Origin: Batillaria attramentaria
Lineage: Eukaryota > Mollusca > Gastropoda > Batillariidae
NCBI GenBank assembly: GCA_018292915.2
Contig: JACVVK020000032.1
Coordinates: 2,587,001 to 2,651,000 of the forward strand
Direction of reading: 5' to 3'
DNA length: 64,000 nt
Numbering within the stretch: position 1 is the first letter of the stretch; every line of letters starts with the position of its first letter. A program made the translations under genes and the position numbers. Under the pieces are notes generated by a model. That model made no database searches, was not told the origin of the DNA, and was given only the letters and a program-made list of their open reading frames with translations. This document shows positions 1 to 11,013 of the stretch, piece by piece.

Positions 1-1073
1 TACGTTGTCACAGACAATTCTCATTTGGTGCAGAAGTATCTCCGCCCGTTTTGAGTTTCTCTGTATGGGAATCGTAAAGACTGCTTCGGATTGACGAGAG
101 ACCAAGAAGGCTGGGGTGGGACTGATTTTGTCAAGAATCGAACCAGCCGAATTTGAGGCCTAGTACTGACATATATATTGCTAAACTGGTGGCTTTCGTT
201 TCTATGTTTGGCGATGATCGCACTGATGACGCGTACCTTGTCGCCAAAGCTAGTATGCGACGGCCGCGCGCGATTTCAGTCGCTATGCGCATTTCAACAT
301 CTCGAATGTATGAGCCGAGACTTCACTGACCATCGCATCATTTCCGGTTTTGTGGAATAGTGGCGAAAGCTGTTCGTGAGAAGGACAGAGATGGAGAGGG
401 GGGGGGGTGGTGAGGTGGTGGTGGTGCACTAATGGTTTACCTCCCTTGAGTCAAGTTGTTCTCGGGCTGTGCTTTAAGAAGTCTGTGTGTATGGAGCCGG
501 GTGTGTGTGTGGGGGGGGGGGGGGGGAGAATTAAGTGAGGCGATTAGGTGGAAACAAAATTAATGTGTGTATGTTGTGAGCTAATAGAGAAAATTAATTC
601 TGAAAGGACAGGTAATTCTGTTCAGTAGCGGTTATTTCGAATGCATTCGTGTTTGTCCGTTTACGCCAGTTCAGTTCCCGTCTCGACCGCGTTTCTACAG
701 ATAGCAGTCTAAAAGAATAATCGAAATTTCCTGACAGACAGTCATAAAAAAATATTAAATGCAAGGAGAGTGAGGGGGGGAAAAAGAAAAGAGTTCAAAT
801 CCCGGCAGGCGACAGGGATGTGTTGTAACGAGAAAGTGAGGCTCACAAAGTCTACATTGCCCGAAGCATACTTCAAACCACACTGACTCTCTCAGGTTTC
901 TTCGCAAATTCGAGGGGTGGTTAGGGGGGGGGGTAGAGGGAGGGGGTGGGGGGGGAGAGGAGAGGGAGACATTCAGAGAGAGAGAGAGAGAGGTGTTCAC
1001 ACAAGCCAAGCCGCGGGAAACCTTGCAAGTTCCAATTAGTGAGGCAAATCTTTGTCGGCGTAACCTTTGGGTG

Positions 1074-1112
<39 letters not shown>

Positions 1113-1277
1113 GCTTTGGGTGCACAATGGAGGTCTTCTGTAACGAAGAAAGTTGGCTATACGTTGGTTATGGACTGCGGGGGCTAGTCAGGACTGCGGA
1201 ATGCTGCCTTGATTCAAAGTTTTCAGACGATTGCTCTCAGCAACGAGATTACACCTGACGCAAGCCCTCTGCTCTGA
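1..1277. other. Non-coding spacer with low-complexity tracts
   Basis: No supported gene. The block holds G-rich runs (about 400-410, 511-526, 926-955), a short (GA)n at 978-992 and a (TC)n at 1076-1108. The short open frames here contain no recognisable domain and several run through the simple repeats. Confidence 0.6.
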
Positions 1278-1454
1278 GGGGGAGCCGGGATAGCCGAATG
1301 GTAGAGAGCTGGACCCTCAGTGCTCGGGTCGTGAGTACGAATCCCGGCTGTGGCGAAATATTTGTGCTGGCATTTTTCGCGTTGCCCCGTCTTAGATATC
1401 ACCCTTGCGTGGTGAAAAAGGACGTTAAACTCCCAAACACCCACGCCCACCCCG
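1278..1454 (+). mobile_element. SINE-A copy, full length
   Basis: Head with box A (TAGCCGAATGG) and a diverged box B (GAGTACGAATCC), then the body GAAATATTTGTGCTGGC, GTTGCCCCGTCTT and the 3' end GGACGTTAAACTCC followed by CACCCACGCCCACC. No clear target-site duplication was found. Confidence 0.85.
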
Positions 1455-1504
1455 CTCTCTCTACTCTCAGCTATGGCCATACGTTGTAAATATGCACACA
1501 CACA

Positions 1505-1775
1505 TTATAGTCAAGTGTTTGGCCTTATTTGGCCTCTCTAATACAGCTGTACACGCCATCCCGTAACTTGCGTTCTTCCGCCGACACTCGCCTACTCCGA
1601 GTGCCCGTCCGTCGTCGAAAGTTCCAAGGCCAACGAGCCTTTTCGTACATTGGCCCAGTCACATGGAACAGACTTCCCTCTCACATCCGCCACGCTCAGT
1701 CCCTAGCAACATTCAAAGCTAAACTTCTCTTCTCTTCCCAGTAATTCAACTCAGCTTTTTATTGTCTTGTGCACG

Positions 1776-1823
<48 letters not shown>

Positions 1824-2063
1824 TGGTTTATTTGGGTTGGGCTCCCCACATCCTGTGTCTGGGCAGGATGCTGGGGTCCCCGCTCTCTTACTGCCATGGT
1901 CTCTGTTGTCTGCAGGGAGACAATGCGGGTTTTTATTTTATTTTATCAGTCTTTATTTTCGCGGGTTGTTGCTGCCCCCCCCCCCTCCCGTTATATTGTA
2001 AAGCGCCTAGAGCCAGCCCTTGGGTTAGGCGCGTTAAAAATCTCCACTATTATTTATTATTAA
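1505..2063 (+). mobile_element. LINE 3' end: C-terminal ORF piece plus tail
   Basis: An open frame from 1529 to the stop at 1742-1744 encodes the typical C-terminus of CR1/L2-type non-LTR retrotransposon polyproteins: YTPSRNLRSS, then TRLL, then AFSYIGPVTWNRLPSHIR and FKAKL. It is followed by a (GT)n block at 1769-1819 and, further on, TGTAAAGCGCCTAGAG, a GCGCGTTAAAAATCTCC segment and an ATTATTTATTATTA tail, which is how the 3' untranslated part of such elements commonly ends. Reverse transcriptase and endonuclease are missing, so this is a dead 5'-truncated copy. Whether ORF end and tail belong to the same insertion is inferred from order and spacing. Confidence 0.75.
1769..1819. repeat. (GT)n microsatellite
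   Basis: About 25 uninterrupted GT units inside the LINE tail region. Open frames across it are artefacts of the repeat. Confidence 0.95.
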
Positions 2064-2367
2064 GTGTTAGTAAGTCATTTTATTGTATTGCTGATAAACG
2101 GGCTCTTTATTTCACAGCGACACTGACACCAAAAAAAATTTTTTTTTTCGGTGGTACTCACAAACTGACCGTGGGGTCAAGTGTAGTGAATATTTGAAGG
2201 GCCATGCTTGGCGAGTATGTCAGTTTGAATTTGTTGTTGTTGTTGTTGTTTTCACGAAAACACGTGATTTTCGTGATTTTTTTTTTTTTTTGTATTTCGT
2301 AGGGCAAAGTGCATGCCAGGGGTTTGCAACAGGAGGCAAACTGCCAGTGGAGTAGGCACCTTTTTCG

Positions 2368-2489
2368 CACGTGGCAAAGACAGGGGCAACGAGAAAAAGG
2401 CCAGCACAAATACTTTAACCCCAACCGGGATTACGAACTCACGACACGAGCATTGAAAGTCCAACGCTCTACCATTCGACTATCCAGCC
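2368..2489 (-). mobile_element. SINE-A copy, 3' truncated
   Basis: Read on the minus strand: box A and box B of the tRNA head, then the GTGCTGGCC body and the GTTGCCCC motif, after which similarity stops near 2368 and the CGTTAAAC tail is absent. A poly(C) run (2488-2507) abuts the 5' end. Confidence 0.8.
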
Positions 2490-3910
2490 CCCCCCCCCCC
2501 CCCCCCCACACACACTTTATATTCTATTCAGATAGTCTGGCTTTACCAGAAATCACTCGTCGTGATAATGTTTGAATCGAGGTCGCGCAGGAAAGACCTC
2601 CCCGCCATCGTGCTTAACACAAGGGACGGAGTATAACAAGTGAGAACCTGACTCACCTCTGTTGGCCCCCCTCAAGCTACAGGGAGCTGCGTGCTATATC
2701 ATTTTTGTAACTTTTTTTTTTTTTTTTTGGTTTTTTTTTTTTTTGCTGCCCCGATTAACTTTTTATCCCCTTCTGTTGGAGACGTTTCTTTTTTAAGTGT
2801 CGCGTGTTCTAGACAGGTTCACCCCAGGATGACATCATGCAGTTTTCACCATACGCCATCTCTCGCTTTTTGTCTTTTTCTTTTTTTTTTTAAATTACCC
2901 CCCCCCCCCCAAAAAAAAAAAAAAAAAAAAAAAAATCTTTTTGTGATGTTGTTTTTCTTCTTCTTTTTTGTCAGGGTCGAGTGAGAGAGTGAGCGCATCC
3001 TTCAATGTTAGCGCGGTTGGGGAAGTCCATGAACACTTTTGTCATTATTATTAAATGTATGCCGACAAAAATGAAAGCGGAGGAGGAAGCCCCCACAGTC
3101 GTGACCACCATCACCACCCCCACGAATCCCTCAGACAACAACAACAACAATAACACACTCCAAATTAACTACATCAGCAAAATCCCATACATGTATCAAG
3201 AAATTCCACTGGATCCCCCCTCCCCCCCCCCCCCCCCCCCCCTTTAAAAATGAGAGAGAAAAAAACCCTGCTTTTCTCAACTAGACACAAAACAAAACAA
3301 AACAAAAGAGACATAACCACCAACATCGCCAAAACAACGACAAAAGCACAAAACACCTTGAAAAGCGAACAAGCCCCTCCCCCCCCCCTCCTCGACCCCA
3401 TCACCCCAGCAACCCCGCACACATTATACGCTATCTCCCCGCGCCTCCTTCCTCTCCCCCAAAAACAAACAAACAAACAAACAAACAAACAAACAAACAA
3501 CAACAAAAACAAAAACAGACAAAACAATATCAAAACAAACAAACAAACAAAAACCTCAAACAAAAACCAAGAAAGACGTACTTGTAGTGTCATATTAGTT
3601 GCATGTGAATGTGAAAACGATCGCAGTGACATCTGATAATTATGCATTAGTTCGTAACATTAGCTGGTGACATAACCAGTGGCATTTGATATAAATGATC
3701 GGTTCACACCCCTCTGGCTGCACACAATCGGTGTTGGCGGAAATGCACATTGCAGGAGTCAATCAGTCATCTCCAGCAAACTCATTTTGCAGTCGGATCA
3801 CATGAAAAAAAAGAAAGAAGTCAGGACGACACTTGTGTTTGGGAATGGCGCGGGGTTTAGTCAAGATGCCGGAGGTTTCCCGGTGTTACTGAGATTCAAA
3901 AGTCGATCGT
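2490..3910. other. Low-complexity spacer: poly(T), poly(A), poly(C), (CAAA)n
   Basis: Homopolymer runs dominate (T at 2709-2744, C/A at 2900-2935, C at 3218-3242), together with (ACAA)n/(CAAA)n-type tracts at 3290-3305 and 3464-3570. The open frames of 80-157 codons on both strands are poly-Pro, poly-Gly, Lys/Asn/Thr or Phe/Leu runs produced by the repeats and are not genes. Confidence 0.7.
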
Positions 3911-4055
3911 TTGGTTGGTTGGTTGGTTGGTTGGTTGGTTGGTTGGTTGGTTGAGGTTTATCGTTCTTTCCCGCCACAAGAGAGTGATAAATATAGACCA
4001 GGCAACGAGGAAAAATCCAGCACAAGAATTTTGGTCCTCCAGCCTGGATGCTCTC
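3911..4055 (-). mobile_element. Degenerate SINE-A with (AACC)n tail
   Basis: The (GGTT)n tetranucleotide at 3911-3952 runs directly into GAGGTTTATCGTTCTTTCC, the reverse complement of a decayed SINE-A 3' end, and on to GGCAACGAGGAAAAATCCAG and TTTGGTCCTCCAGCC. The microsatellite therefore sits exactly where the element's 3' tail should be. The tRNA head is lost. Confidence 0.6.
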
Positions 4056-4295
4056 AGAAAAAAAAATCAAAAAAAATCACGTACATATACAGAAAAACGA
4101 GCATGCTCCACACTATACATCGCAGTAACATTTCAAGCAGTTTTCTGATTTTCACACAGACAAACCGAAATCTTGTACACACAAGCACCGAGTGTTCCCA
4201 TTTTCAAATTTGGGAAGAAGTCATTGGCTTTCGGTATGTCGGTGTGGAAGACGGTAACAACGTTTATCAACCAGTAAACGGCTTTCTCTAACACC

Positions 4296-4819
4296 GTAAC
4301 CACGATGTCAGTGGGTACCCTCACACTGCAACATCCATGGCAACGAGGAGGCTGACAGGCTAGCGAAGGATGGGAGCAGGCTACCACAAGAGCAGCAGGA
4401 ACTCTATTTTGAAGAGGCCAAGACCATTGTGAGGGAGATCCAGAGGAGAAGATGGCGGCAAGAACACCCGGACAACAACTACAGCGACGGCTACTACCAC
4501 CTTTCCCGGGAAGACCAGGTGATCATCGTGCGTTTGAGGACAGGTCACTGCAGACTCAAACACCACATGTTCACCAAATTCAACATTGGTGACACCGCAG
4601 CATACCCCTGTGACGCGGCACCGCGGATGACAGCTGAACACCTCCTGCAAAACTGTCCAACGTACCAGAACCAAAGAGCGACAACCTGGCCTGTAGACAC
4701 ACCGTTGCGAGAGAAGATCTTCGGCTCAGCTGAGTGTCTCCGGCGGACTGCAGCCTTCATCAGGACTACTGGCGTGCCTGTCTGAGTGATCGAAGAAGAA
4801 GAAGAAGTAACCACGATGT
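4296..4819 (+). mobile_element. 5'-truncated LINE (RNase H-containing) with 13 bp TSD
   Basis: The insertion body is 4309-4806, flanked by the perfect 13 bp duplication GTAACCACGATGT (4296-4308 and 4807-4819). Its single open frame (4309 to the stop at 4783-4785) starts within a retroelement RNase H domain: QWVPSHC, then the HGNEEADRLAK catalytic-Asp motif. It continues into a C-terminal region with C-x-C-type spacing (YPCDAAPRMTAEHLLQNC), as in I/Jockey/LOA-type LINEs. The 3' end is GTGATC followed by (GAA)n. Everything upstream of the RNase H is missing because of 5' truncation. The frame is free of stops and the TSDs are identical, so the insertion is probably young. Confidence 0.9.
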
Positions 4820-5332
4820 GAAAAAGTGTGCATGCCGTGTTCATATTCCAAACACATGTCATTACCTGAGAGCAATTCGAACCTCCCAGAGCGTACTATC
4901 TCTCTTCATTCTATCTGTATCGATAGTGACTTCTGGCACGGAACCCCCGAGTTTTGATTCGGAGTAGCACTGGATACACTTTCCGCCGTAGTGACTAATC
5001 CCCGTGGGACGGTCGTATGGAGAGAGAGAGAGTGTGTGCGACTGAAAAACTTTCGTGCACTGTGTGAGTGCAGGAATTTCTATGAGACGCCTTTCGAGCG
5101 CAAGATACCTTTCACTGGTAACTGTACACTCATGAATTATGTACTATGTTTTCAGTGCGGAAATTGGTAACGACCATAGACGGACGCACGATAGCGACTT
5201 TGGGAAATTGTGCACCCGTACTCTGGAGTTCTGTGTCAAGACTAATTTCCTAGACACCGTTTTTCTACCGTAAAGAGGTCGACGAGGCCAGTTGAAGGTG
5301 TATTATGTTCTACCAGTGACACTGATCTATCG
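4820..5332. other. Unique non-coding stretch
   Basis: Nothing recognisable apart from a short (GA)n at 5021-5033. No plausible exon or RNA structure was seen. Confidence 0.45.
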
Positions 5333-5402
5333 GTGGTCCACCATCCGAGCTGGTAAAACGTTAGACTTTCTGTGTGCTCTGGTCGTGAGTTCAGTCCTGT
5401 CA
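5333..5402 (+). mobile_element. Degenerate SINE-A head
   Basis: GAGCTGGTAAAACGTTAGAC and TGGTCGTGAGTTCAGTCC parallel the box A to box B region of SINE-A (GAATGGTAGAGCGTTGGAC, GGGTCGTGAGTTCGAATCC). The body and tail cannot be followed. This is an old copy or an independent tRNA-like relic. Confidence 0.45.
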
Positions 5403-5707
5403 ATCAAAAGGGCCGAGCCCTCAGAATTCAGCCAGTCGCGTCCCGCGGCATAATAAGCACAACACATGACATGGTCTGGCAAACTGACATTTTGCCAGAC
5501 ACTACAACGAGGGAAGCACGTGTAATTTGATATGACTGAAACTTGGAAAAAAAACAACCCCAAAAACAACCAAAAAAACAAAAAACAAACAAACAACAAA
5601 CAAATAAACAACCAGAAAGCCCATTGGCGTCATTTAAGGGAAAAGCCCATTACGTCATTCTCTTTCATCTTGAAATCACCCCCTAAGATCATTACGCCAA
5701 TCTCTTT

Positions 5708-5838
5708 GGTTTAAACGGATTTATTGTGTTGCACTGGTGGAAGTACAGAAACACAGTTTGAGCATAAACAAGACGTACTTATGACATGCTCAATAAAAAT
5801 TCAATGAAAGCAACCTTTGCAACGGCGGTTCACGAATT
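5708..5838 (-). mobile_element. LINE-C tail, solo copy
   Basis: On the minus strand it ends CAGTGCAACACAATAAATCC then GTTTAAACC, preceded by the stem-loop GAGCAT...ATGCTC. It is collinear over about 125 bp with the copy at 57147-57268, including the TTCAATNAAAGCAACCTTTG segment on the plus strand. The longer form suggests a less severe 5' truncation than in the other solo copies. Confidence 0.75.
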
Positions 5839-5931
5839 ATGAGAATCAATCTCGTTCATTTTGAAATCACTCCTTTTCTCATACAATGACGTCATGGACG
5901 TACTGTATTTTGCCAGTACACGGCAGAGTAG

Positions 5932-6082
5932 AGGGGCCGGGCTTTGACCTCGGGGTTTGTCGTGTGGAGTCGTCTATTCTCGGATGGGAGCCAAATATGT
6001 GTGCTGGCATATTCCTTATTACCCCACCCATCTTTGCCATTACCCTGGCGCAATCGAAAAGGACGTTGGTCTCCACCCCACC
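5932..6082 (+). mobile_element. Highly diverged SINE-A copy
   Basis: GCCAAATATGTGTGCTGGCA, TTACCCCACCCATCTTTGCC and AAAAGGACGTTGGTCTCCAC keep the order of the SINE-A body and 3' end. The tRNA head is only faintly recognisable. Confidence 0.6.
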
Positions 6083-6243
6083 GCCACCAAAGCACGAACA
6101 ACAACAGAAACAAACAACCGACCAATCAGTCCACCAGTTCCGACACAGTTGCAAGACATTGATCTGGACACCTCGTCAAACTGTAGGAAACGGCAGCCGT
6201 CGCTCAAAGCACGTATCTACACGTGTCGCCATCTTGAATGATG

Positions 6244-6535
6244 CGTTGTCTCCCTTGACTTGGGGTACACGATGGCTTAGCTGTCAAGCTGCATCACTCA
6301 TGGCAGCCGACGTTGTCGTTGTCGCGAGAAGTCGTTTAGGATCCAAAAGCAGCATTTTGAGCAAGAGTCGGTATTTCTCGTGTTGTCTCCCTTTACTTGG
6401 GGTACACGATGGCTTAGCTATCAAGCTGTATCACTCATGGCAGCCGACGTTGTCGTTGTCACGAGAAATCGCATAGGATCCAAAAGCAGCTTCTTGAGCA
6501 AGAGCCGGTATTCCTCGTGTTGTCTCCCTTAACAC
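6244..6535. repeat. 137 bp tandem duplication (2.1 copies)
   Basis: The phrase GTTGTCTCCCTT recurs at 6245, 6382 and 6519. Between them lie two near-identical units containing GGGTACACGATGGCTTAGCT, GGCAGCCGACGTTGTCGTTG, AGGATCCAAAAGCAGC and GAGCAAGAG. The third unit stops after about 20 bases. An open frame of 196 codons passes through but shows no known domain and reflects the duplication. Confidence 0.85.
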
Positions 6536-6798
6536 TTCCTCTTCGATGCAGCACAACTTTGGTCAGCGGCAGATAATCAGGCGATACCCATTTAATTACA
6601 ACGCAGCTGGTATCATCGTAATTTGAGCAAAGGCTATAGATATGCTTTGTTATATAGCGTGACGGATCTTTAGTCTTTGGTTCCACTGCGCTTCTAGTTG
6701 TCCATGCATGCTTGTGCTGTGGGTGGTAGCTAGTGTTAAGTTTGTTGTACCGTGTACTTGGATTAATGATTTCTTTTTTCGTCACATGACATCAACAC

Positions 6799-6904
6799 AA
6801 TTACGATCACGTGGTAGGATGGGTCAGCTCAGCTTTTCCAGCGTCGGAAGTCAGAAATGCATTTACTTTAGTTTTTCGTCGCCTGGACATTTCCAAGACC
6901 TACC
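6799..6904 (-). repeat. Repeat E copy
   Basis: Shares ATCACGTGGT, GGGTCAGCTCAGCT, AATGCATTTA and ACATTTCCAAG, in that order, with the copies at 31186-31318 and 59951-60232. Strand is set by the (TTA)n tail of the 60 kb copy, which lies on the minus strand. Confidence 0.6.
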
Positions 6905-7218
6905 AATAATTTTCTTTACTTAACTTCTGAACAGGAAAACCGTGATCAATATTCTTTTTTAGAGAGCCGGTCTGTTTTCTTCTGGCGTAACAAAACCTTT
7001 TCGCACTCGGCCTTCCAGACTTCGTAGTACATGTACTCTTAAAAGAACGTATCTATCTCCTTTTTCTGCGCTTAGCTGTGCGCTTACCTATGTGTATTCG
7101 AACATATTCAAGAAAATACAAAAGCTAAATGAGACCGGTGGGATTTCATGCAGCAAAACAAAACTGTTTTACACTTATTATCTATTCATTAGTAAACGTA
7201 CGAATCTATAAACTTTCT

Positions 7219-8425
7219 GTGGTTTTTGCTTCTGAATCATGGGGAGCCGGGCTGGCCGAATGGTAGAGCGTTGGACTTTCAATGCTCGGGTCGTGAGTTC
7301 GAATCCTGGCTGGGGCCAAATATTTGTGCTGGCTTTTTCATCGTTGCCCCGTCTTTCACATCACCCGAATGTGGTGGAAAAGGACGTTAAACCCCCCAAA
7401 CACCCATCCACCCACCCTGCTTCTGAATGGCGCTTGGCTATGCGTACACCTCTGTTAATCAGAACGTATTAGAGAAAAGAAGCAAAATGCGATCGGGTGT
7501 GATTCATGGTATTGTGTGAGATGGAGTTGCTGTGATGTTGTTACGTTACTGCACATGCCAAAGCAATTTTATGTTGTTTTTATTGACGTAGAATCGCAAT
7601 CTTAATTTTCCTTTCTTATTTTGTTTCGAGTTGTGAGTCCAAAGACGATTTCCGTTTTATTAAATAGACGATTAAGTATGTTTCAATTTGAATTTGAATT
7701 TCTTCCATCAAAACAACAAATTTTCGCACGTAAACACTCCTTAGTACTCCGTCTTGCAAAGGTCCGTAGGCCCAGCTGTATATGCCTTTCTGTGTTTTTT
7801 GCTTCTAAATGGCGCTTACCTATGCGTTCACCTCTGTTTATTAGAACACATTTAAGAAAAGACAGACCGGGCAGGATTTCTTCCTGCAAAACAAACCCTT
7901 TCCGCACTTAAAAACTCCGTACGTAGTACTCCTTATCATAAAGGTCCGTAGGCCTGTCTGTGTATGCCTTTCTGTGGTTAAAATAATGGCGCTTAGCTAT
8001 GCGTTCACCTCTGTTTATTAGAACAAATTTAAGAAAAGACAGACCGTGTAGGATTTCTTCCTGCAAAACAAAGCCTTTCCGCACTTAAAATCTCCGTAGT
8101 ACTCCGTATCGTGATGGTCCGTATGCCTACCTGTATATGCCTGTCTGGGGTTTTTGCTTCTAAATGGCGCTTAGCTATGCGTACACCTCTGTTAATCAGA
8201 ACATATTTCAGGAAAGACAGAAGCTAAATGAGACTGGGTAGCATATCTTGCAGCAAAACAAAACCTGTTCGCACTTAAAAACTCCGTACGTAGGCCTATC
8301 TTTATATGCCTTTCTGGGGTTTTTGCTTCTAAATGGCGCTTAGCTATGCGTACACCTCTGTGTGCTTAACACGAGGAATGTAGAACATATTCAAGAACAG
8401 ACAGAGGCAAAATGCGACCAGTGTC
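7219..8425. repeat. ~178 bp tandem repeat array
   Basis: The anchor TGGCGCTTA recurs at 7809, 7986, 8165 and 8334 (periods 170-179), with a variant at 7427. Each unit contains TTTTTGCTTCTAAATGGCG, TATGCGTNCACCTCTGTT, a GCAAAACAAANCCTTTCCGC segment and CTCCGTAGTACTCCNTATC. Weaker related units extend left to about 6955. No coding potential is conserved between units. A SINE-A copy is inserted in the first unit. Confidence 0.85.
7238..7417 (+). mobile_element. SINE-A, reference full-length copy
   Basis: A textbook tRNA-derived SINE of about 175 bp. It starts GGGGAGCCGGGCTGGCC, with box A TGGCCGAATGGTAGAGCG and box B GTGAGTTCGAATCC spaced as in an RNA polymerase III promoter. A conserved body follows (CCAAATATTTGTGCTGGC, CGTTGCCCCGTCTTT, CATCACCC, GTGGTGGAAAAGG), then the 3' end GACGTTAAACCCC and a CACCCATCCACCCACC tail. 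An 11 bp TSD, TGCTTCTGAAT, lies at 7227-7237 and 7418-7428. The target is a unit of the ~178 bp tandem array, which resumes in register afterwards. Such elements depend on a partner LINE for reverse transcription; the partner is not identified here. Confidence 0.92.
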
Positions 8426-10880
8426 ATTGTGCGGGCCACCCCGCAGCTCTTCGGCAAGCGGGTCCAATGTTTTCATAGATGTTGTGAGGGGAGGGGGAGC
8501 AAATAGTATGTATGTTCAGTGCCTGTTTTCTTAGCGCCTAATGTGTGTGTGTGCCACTGTGTCTTACAAGCCACGGACGGTCGTCTGCTCTCAATGGAGG
8601 CTGTTTGATCAAGGAAAGACAACCCAAACACGGCCCCGCAGCAGCTTGGTGGAATGGGCCGCCCAGTGACTTTTTCTCCTTTTTTCACCAGTGACACTAT
8701 ACTGTGGAGTATAAAGGCACAGTGGTGTTTCTCCTGCTCATTTTTTTTTTTTTGTATGACCGAATTACGATACATACACACAAATGTCTGTCTGTATGTA
8801 TTTTTTTTTTAATTCTTCATGCATGAACTAATGCCGTCTTGTCTCTATTGGTATGCAATTTATTATTATTATTTATTTATTGATTTTATTTTTAATCTTT
8901 ATAATATTATTATTATTTTATTTTATTTTATTTTTTTTGGGGGGGGGGGGGAGGGGTGTCCGTTTTGCAAATTCCGCTGCTGTTGTTTCTATTTTTCAGT
9001 TGCAGGTTAAAAACAACAAAACAACAACAACAACAACAACAACCCTTGATTGAATTACTAAGTCCCAAGCCTTCTTAGGTCAAATTTCTCGTTCCACACA
9101 GTTTGTGGTGTTGGCTATAACCAGCAATACCACAAAACAGCACTACTACTTCTGCTACTACTAAAAACTTGCATGGATTTGTGATGATCAAAATCAAATC
9201 CTACAAACTGCTGCCTATTTTTCGTGTACATGTACCAAGTTTGTTGTATCAGTATTGTAACTAGAATCATAGTAGAATAGTCACATATTTATATGTACGC
9301 CGTGAAACTCAACCGAACCTCATTAGAGCAAACAGGGACTGGGACCCAGCTGCAGAATATATTGATCTTAACACTTTGTCCACAGTGTCAACGAGGGTTA
9401 AATAGCTACGCTGTTGTGTTTCCTCCGCTAGCAGCACGACTGTCGGATCCCTATATTATTCGCGCCACCAGATAACATTCTGTAACCTAATACCATACGC
9501 ATGTCAGTTCAGTTTAAGACCGCGACACAATCTGACACTAAAATTAACCGCACTCTTGTCAGGCCAAAAAGTGCACGGATAAACCATACAAAGAAAATAT
9601 TTTGCTGTTTGCGGGCCCCAAACCTCATCCAGAAGTGCCATCTGACAAGCAGTAAAAAAAGAACCAGGGCCCAGTTGGTGGGGCCTGAATGCAAAAGTTA
9701 AATCGTTGGAGCTTTTTCGATTTTTCCGCGGCAAGCTTTTGTGCCGGTTTTGAATGAAATCTTCTCTGCGTGCGAAACATCGCCTCGGGGCATAAGATAA
9801 TGAATCGAACAACACACAACCCTCGCACGGTGAAACCTGGTAGTCCGTTTTTCCACAATTTCGAATGCATTCACGTGGCCTTTGCAAAACACAAACAGGC
9901 GAAAATACACATCATGTACTCATTTCGCATTTGACCTGCTTCTTTTTCTTGCAAAGCCGGCACAGCTCGTGTTGTAGAAAGCTCCGAGCCCTCCCCCCCG
10001 TTTCATCCACTTTTAAAAGGCAACGAGAAAACCTCTTTCACTGCCGCCATTACGAGCTTTGGAGCTCTCCAGTCGATGGGAGAGCAGAAAAGGTCTACGG
10101 CCTACAGTACGTTTTGGGCTGAGGGCTAAAATCGATAATCTCCAACGATGCTAAAAGCACGTGGGAAGTTTGCTCTGTGACAGTCACACAGTAAACGTGC
10201 ATCACGGAAAGGAATGGTACATGTGGTTTGGTCATAAATAGCTACAGACGTGTACATTTTTTTTTTGTGTGTGTGTTTCAGTTGCTTCAAATCTTCTTAA
10301 GCGACAACGGAGTTTGGCAGTTACTGTTTTAGGGTGTTGCAATGAACTGTTTCTTGACAAAAGACCTTGTCCTACCTATGAATACATACGTGTACACTGA
10401 TTTTTTTTTTATGCTTCATATTTAACCTGAAATATCGACGACAAAGAGCTTTCTTCTGCCTATTTGTCCGTTTGGGAGTTAAAATGAACAGTTCTTTTTT
10501 GTCACAACAAGACTTGCCCTGCATACTGCATATTTTGATGTTTATTTAATCAACCTATTTAGAGTTCAAAAGTACTTAAAGTTAGGAAGAGATTTCTTGA
10601 TCACCTATCGCTATTGAGCTTTGACCTCAGTTCCTATTTGCGTTCACTTTTGTTATACTTTCAAACATAATTATTAGATTTGGACTTCTGACAACCTGAA
10701 AAGCACTCTACTGGACTGGCGTCATTGTTATGGAGAAGACAAAGCAAGCAAGAAAAAAAATACTGAGAAAATCATTCAACTGTTCTGCCGTTTCAGTAAA
10801 ATATAATGTCCGTATCAGGAAAACTTAACAACAGTGTTTCCCACTTCCACATCTCTAATTGCAGTGCACATGGACAAATC
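8426..10880. other. AT-rich intergenic spacer
   Basis: Mostly unique sequence with T-rich and TTA-rich stretches (8860-8940), a G run at 8939-8956 and (AAC)n at 9013-9043. I found no exon, SINE or LINE piece that I could support in these 2.4 kb. Confidence 0.5.
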
Positions 10881-10932
10881 ACACACACACACACACATCT
10901 CTCTCTATCCACACACCTCTCTCTCTCTCCAC

Positions 10933-11011
<79 letters not shown>
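10881..11011. repeat. (CA)n microsatellite with CT interruptions
   Basis: A long CA tract interrupted near 10900-10930 by CTCTCTC blocks, with the uninterrupted part at about 10931-11011. The overlapping Thr-His frames in three registers are artefacts. Confidence 0.95.

Positions 11012-11013
<2 letters not shown>

Noticed and set aside
3174..3647. 157-codon Phe/Leu/Gly-rich open frame, minus strand
   Set aside because: Produced by poly(C), (CAAA)n and A-rich tracts; the hydrophobic look is a composition artefact.
5886..6476. 196-codon open frame through the 137 bp duplication
   Set aside because: It starts in a decayed SINE-A, crosses a tandem duplication and shows no recognisable domain.
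7241..7320. Possible functional tRNA gene at SINE-A heads
   Set aside because: The boxes are good, but D, anticodon and T stems do not pair as in a tRNA and the sequence continues into a conserved SINE body.
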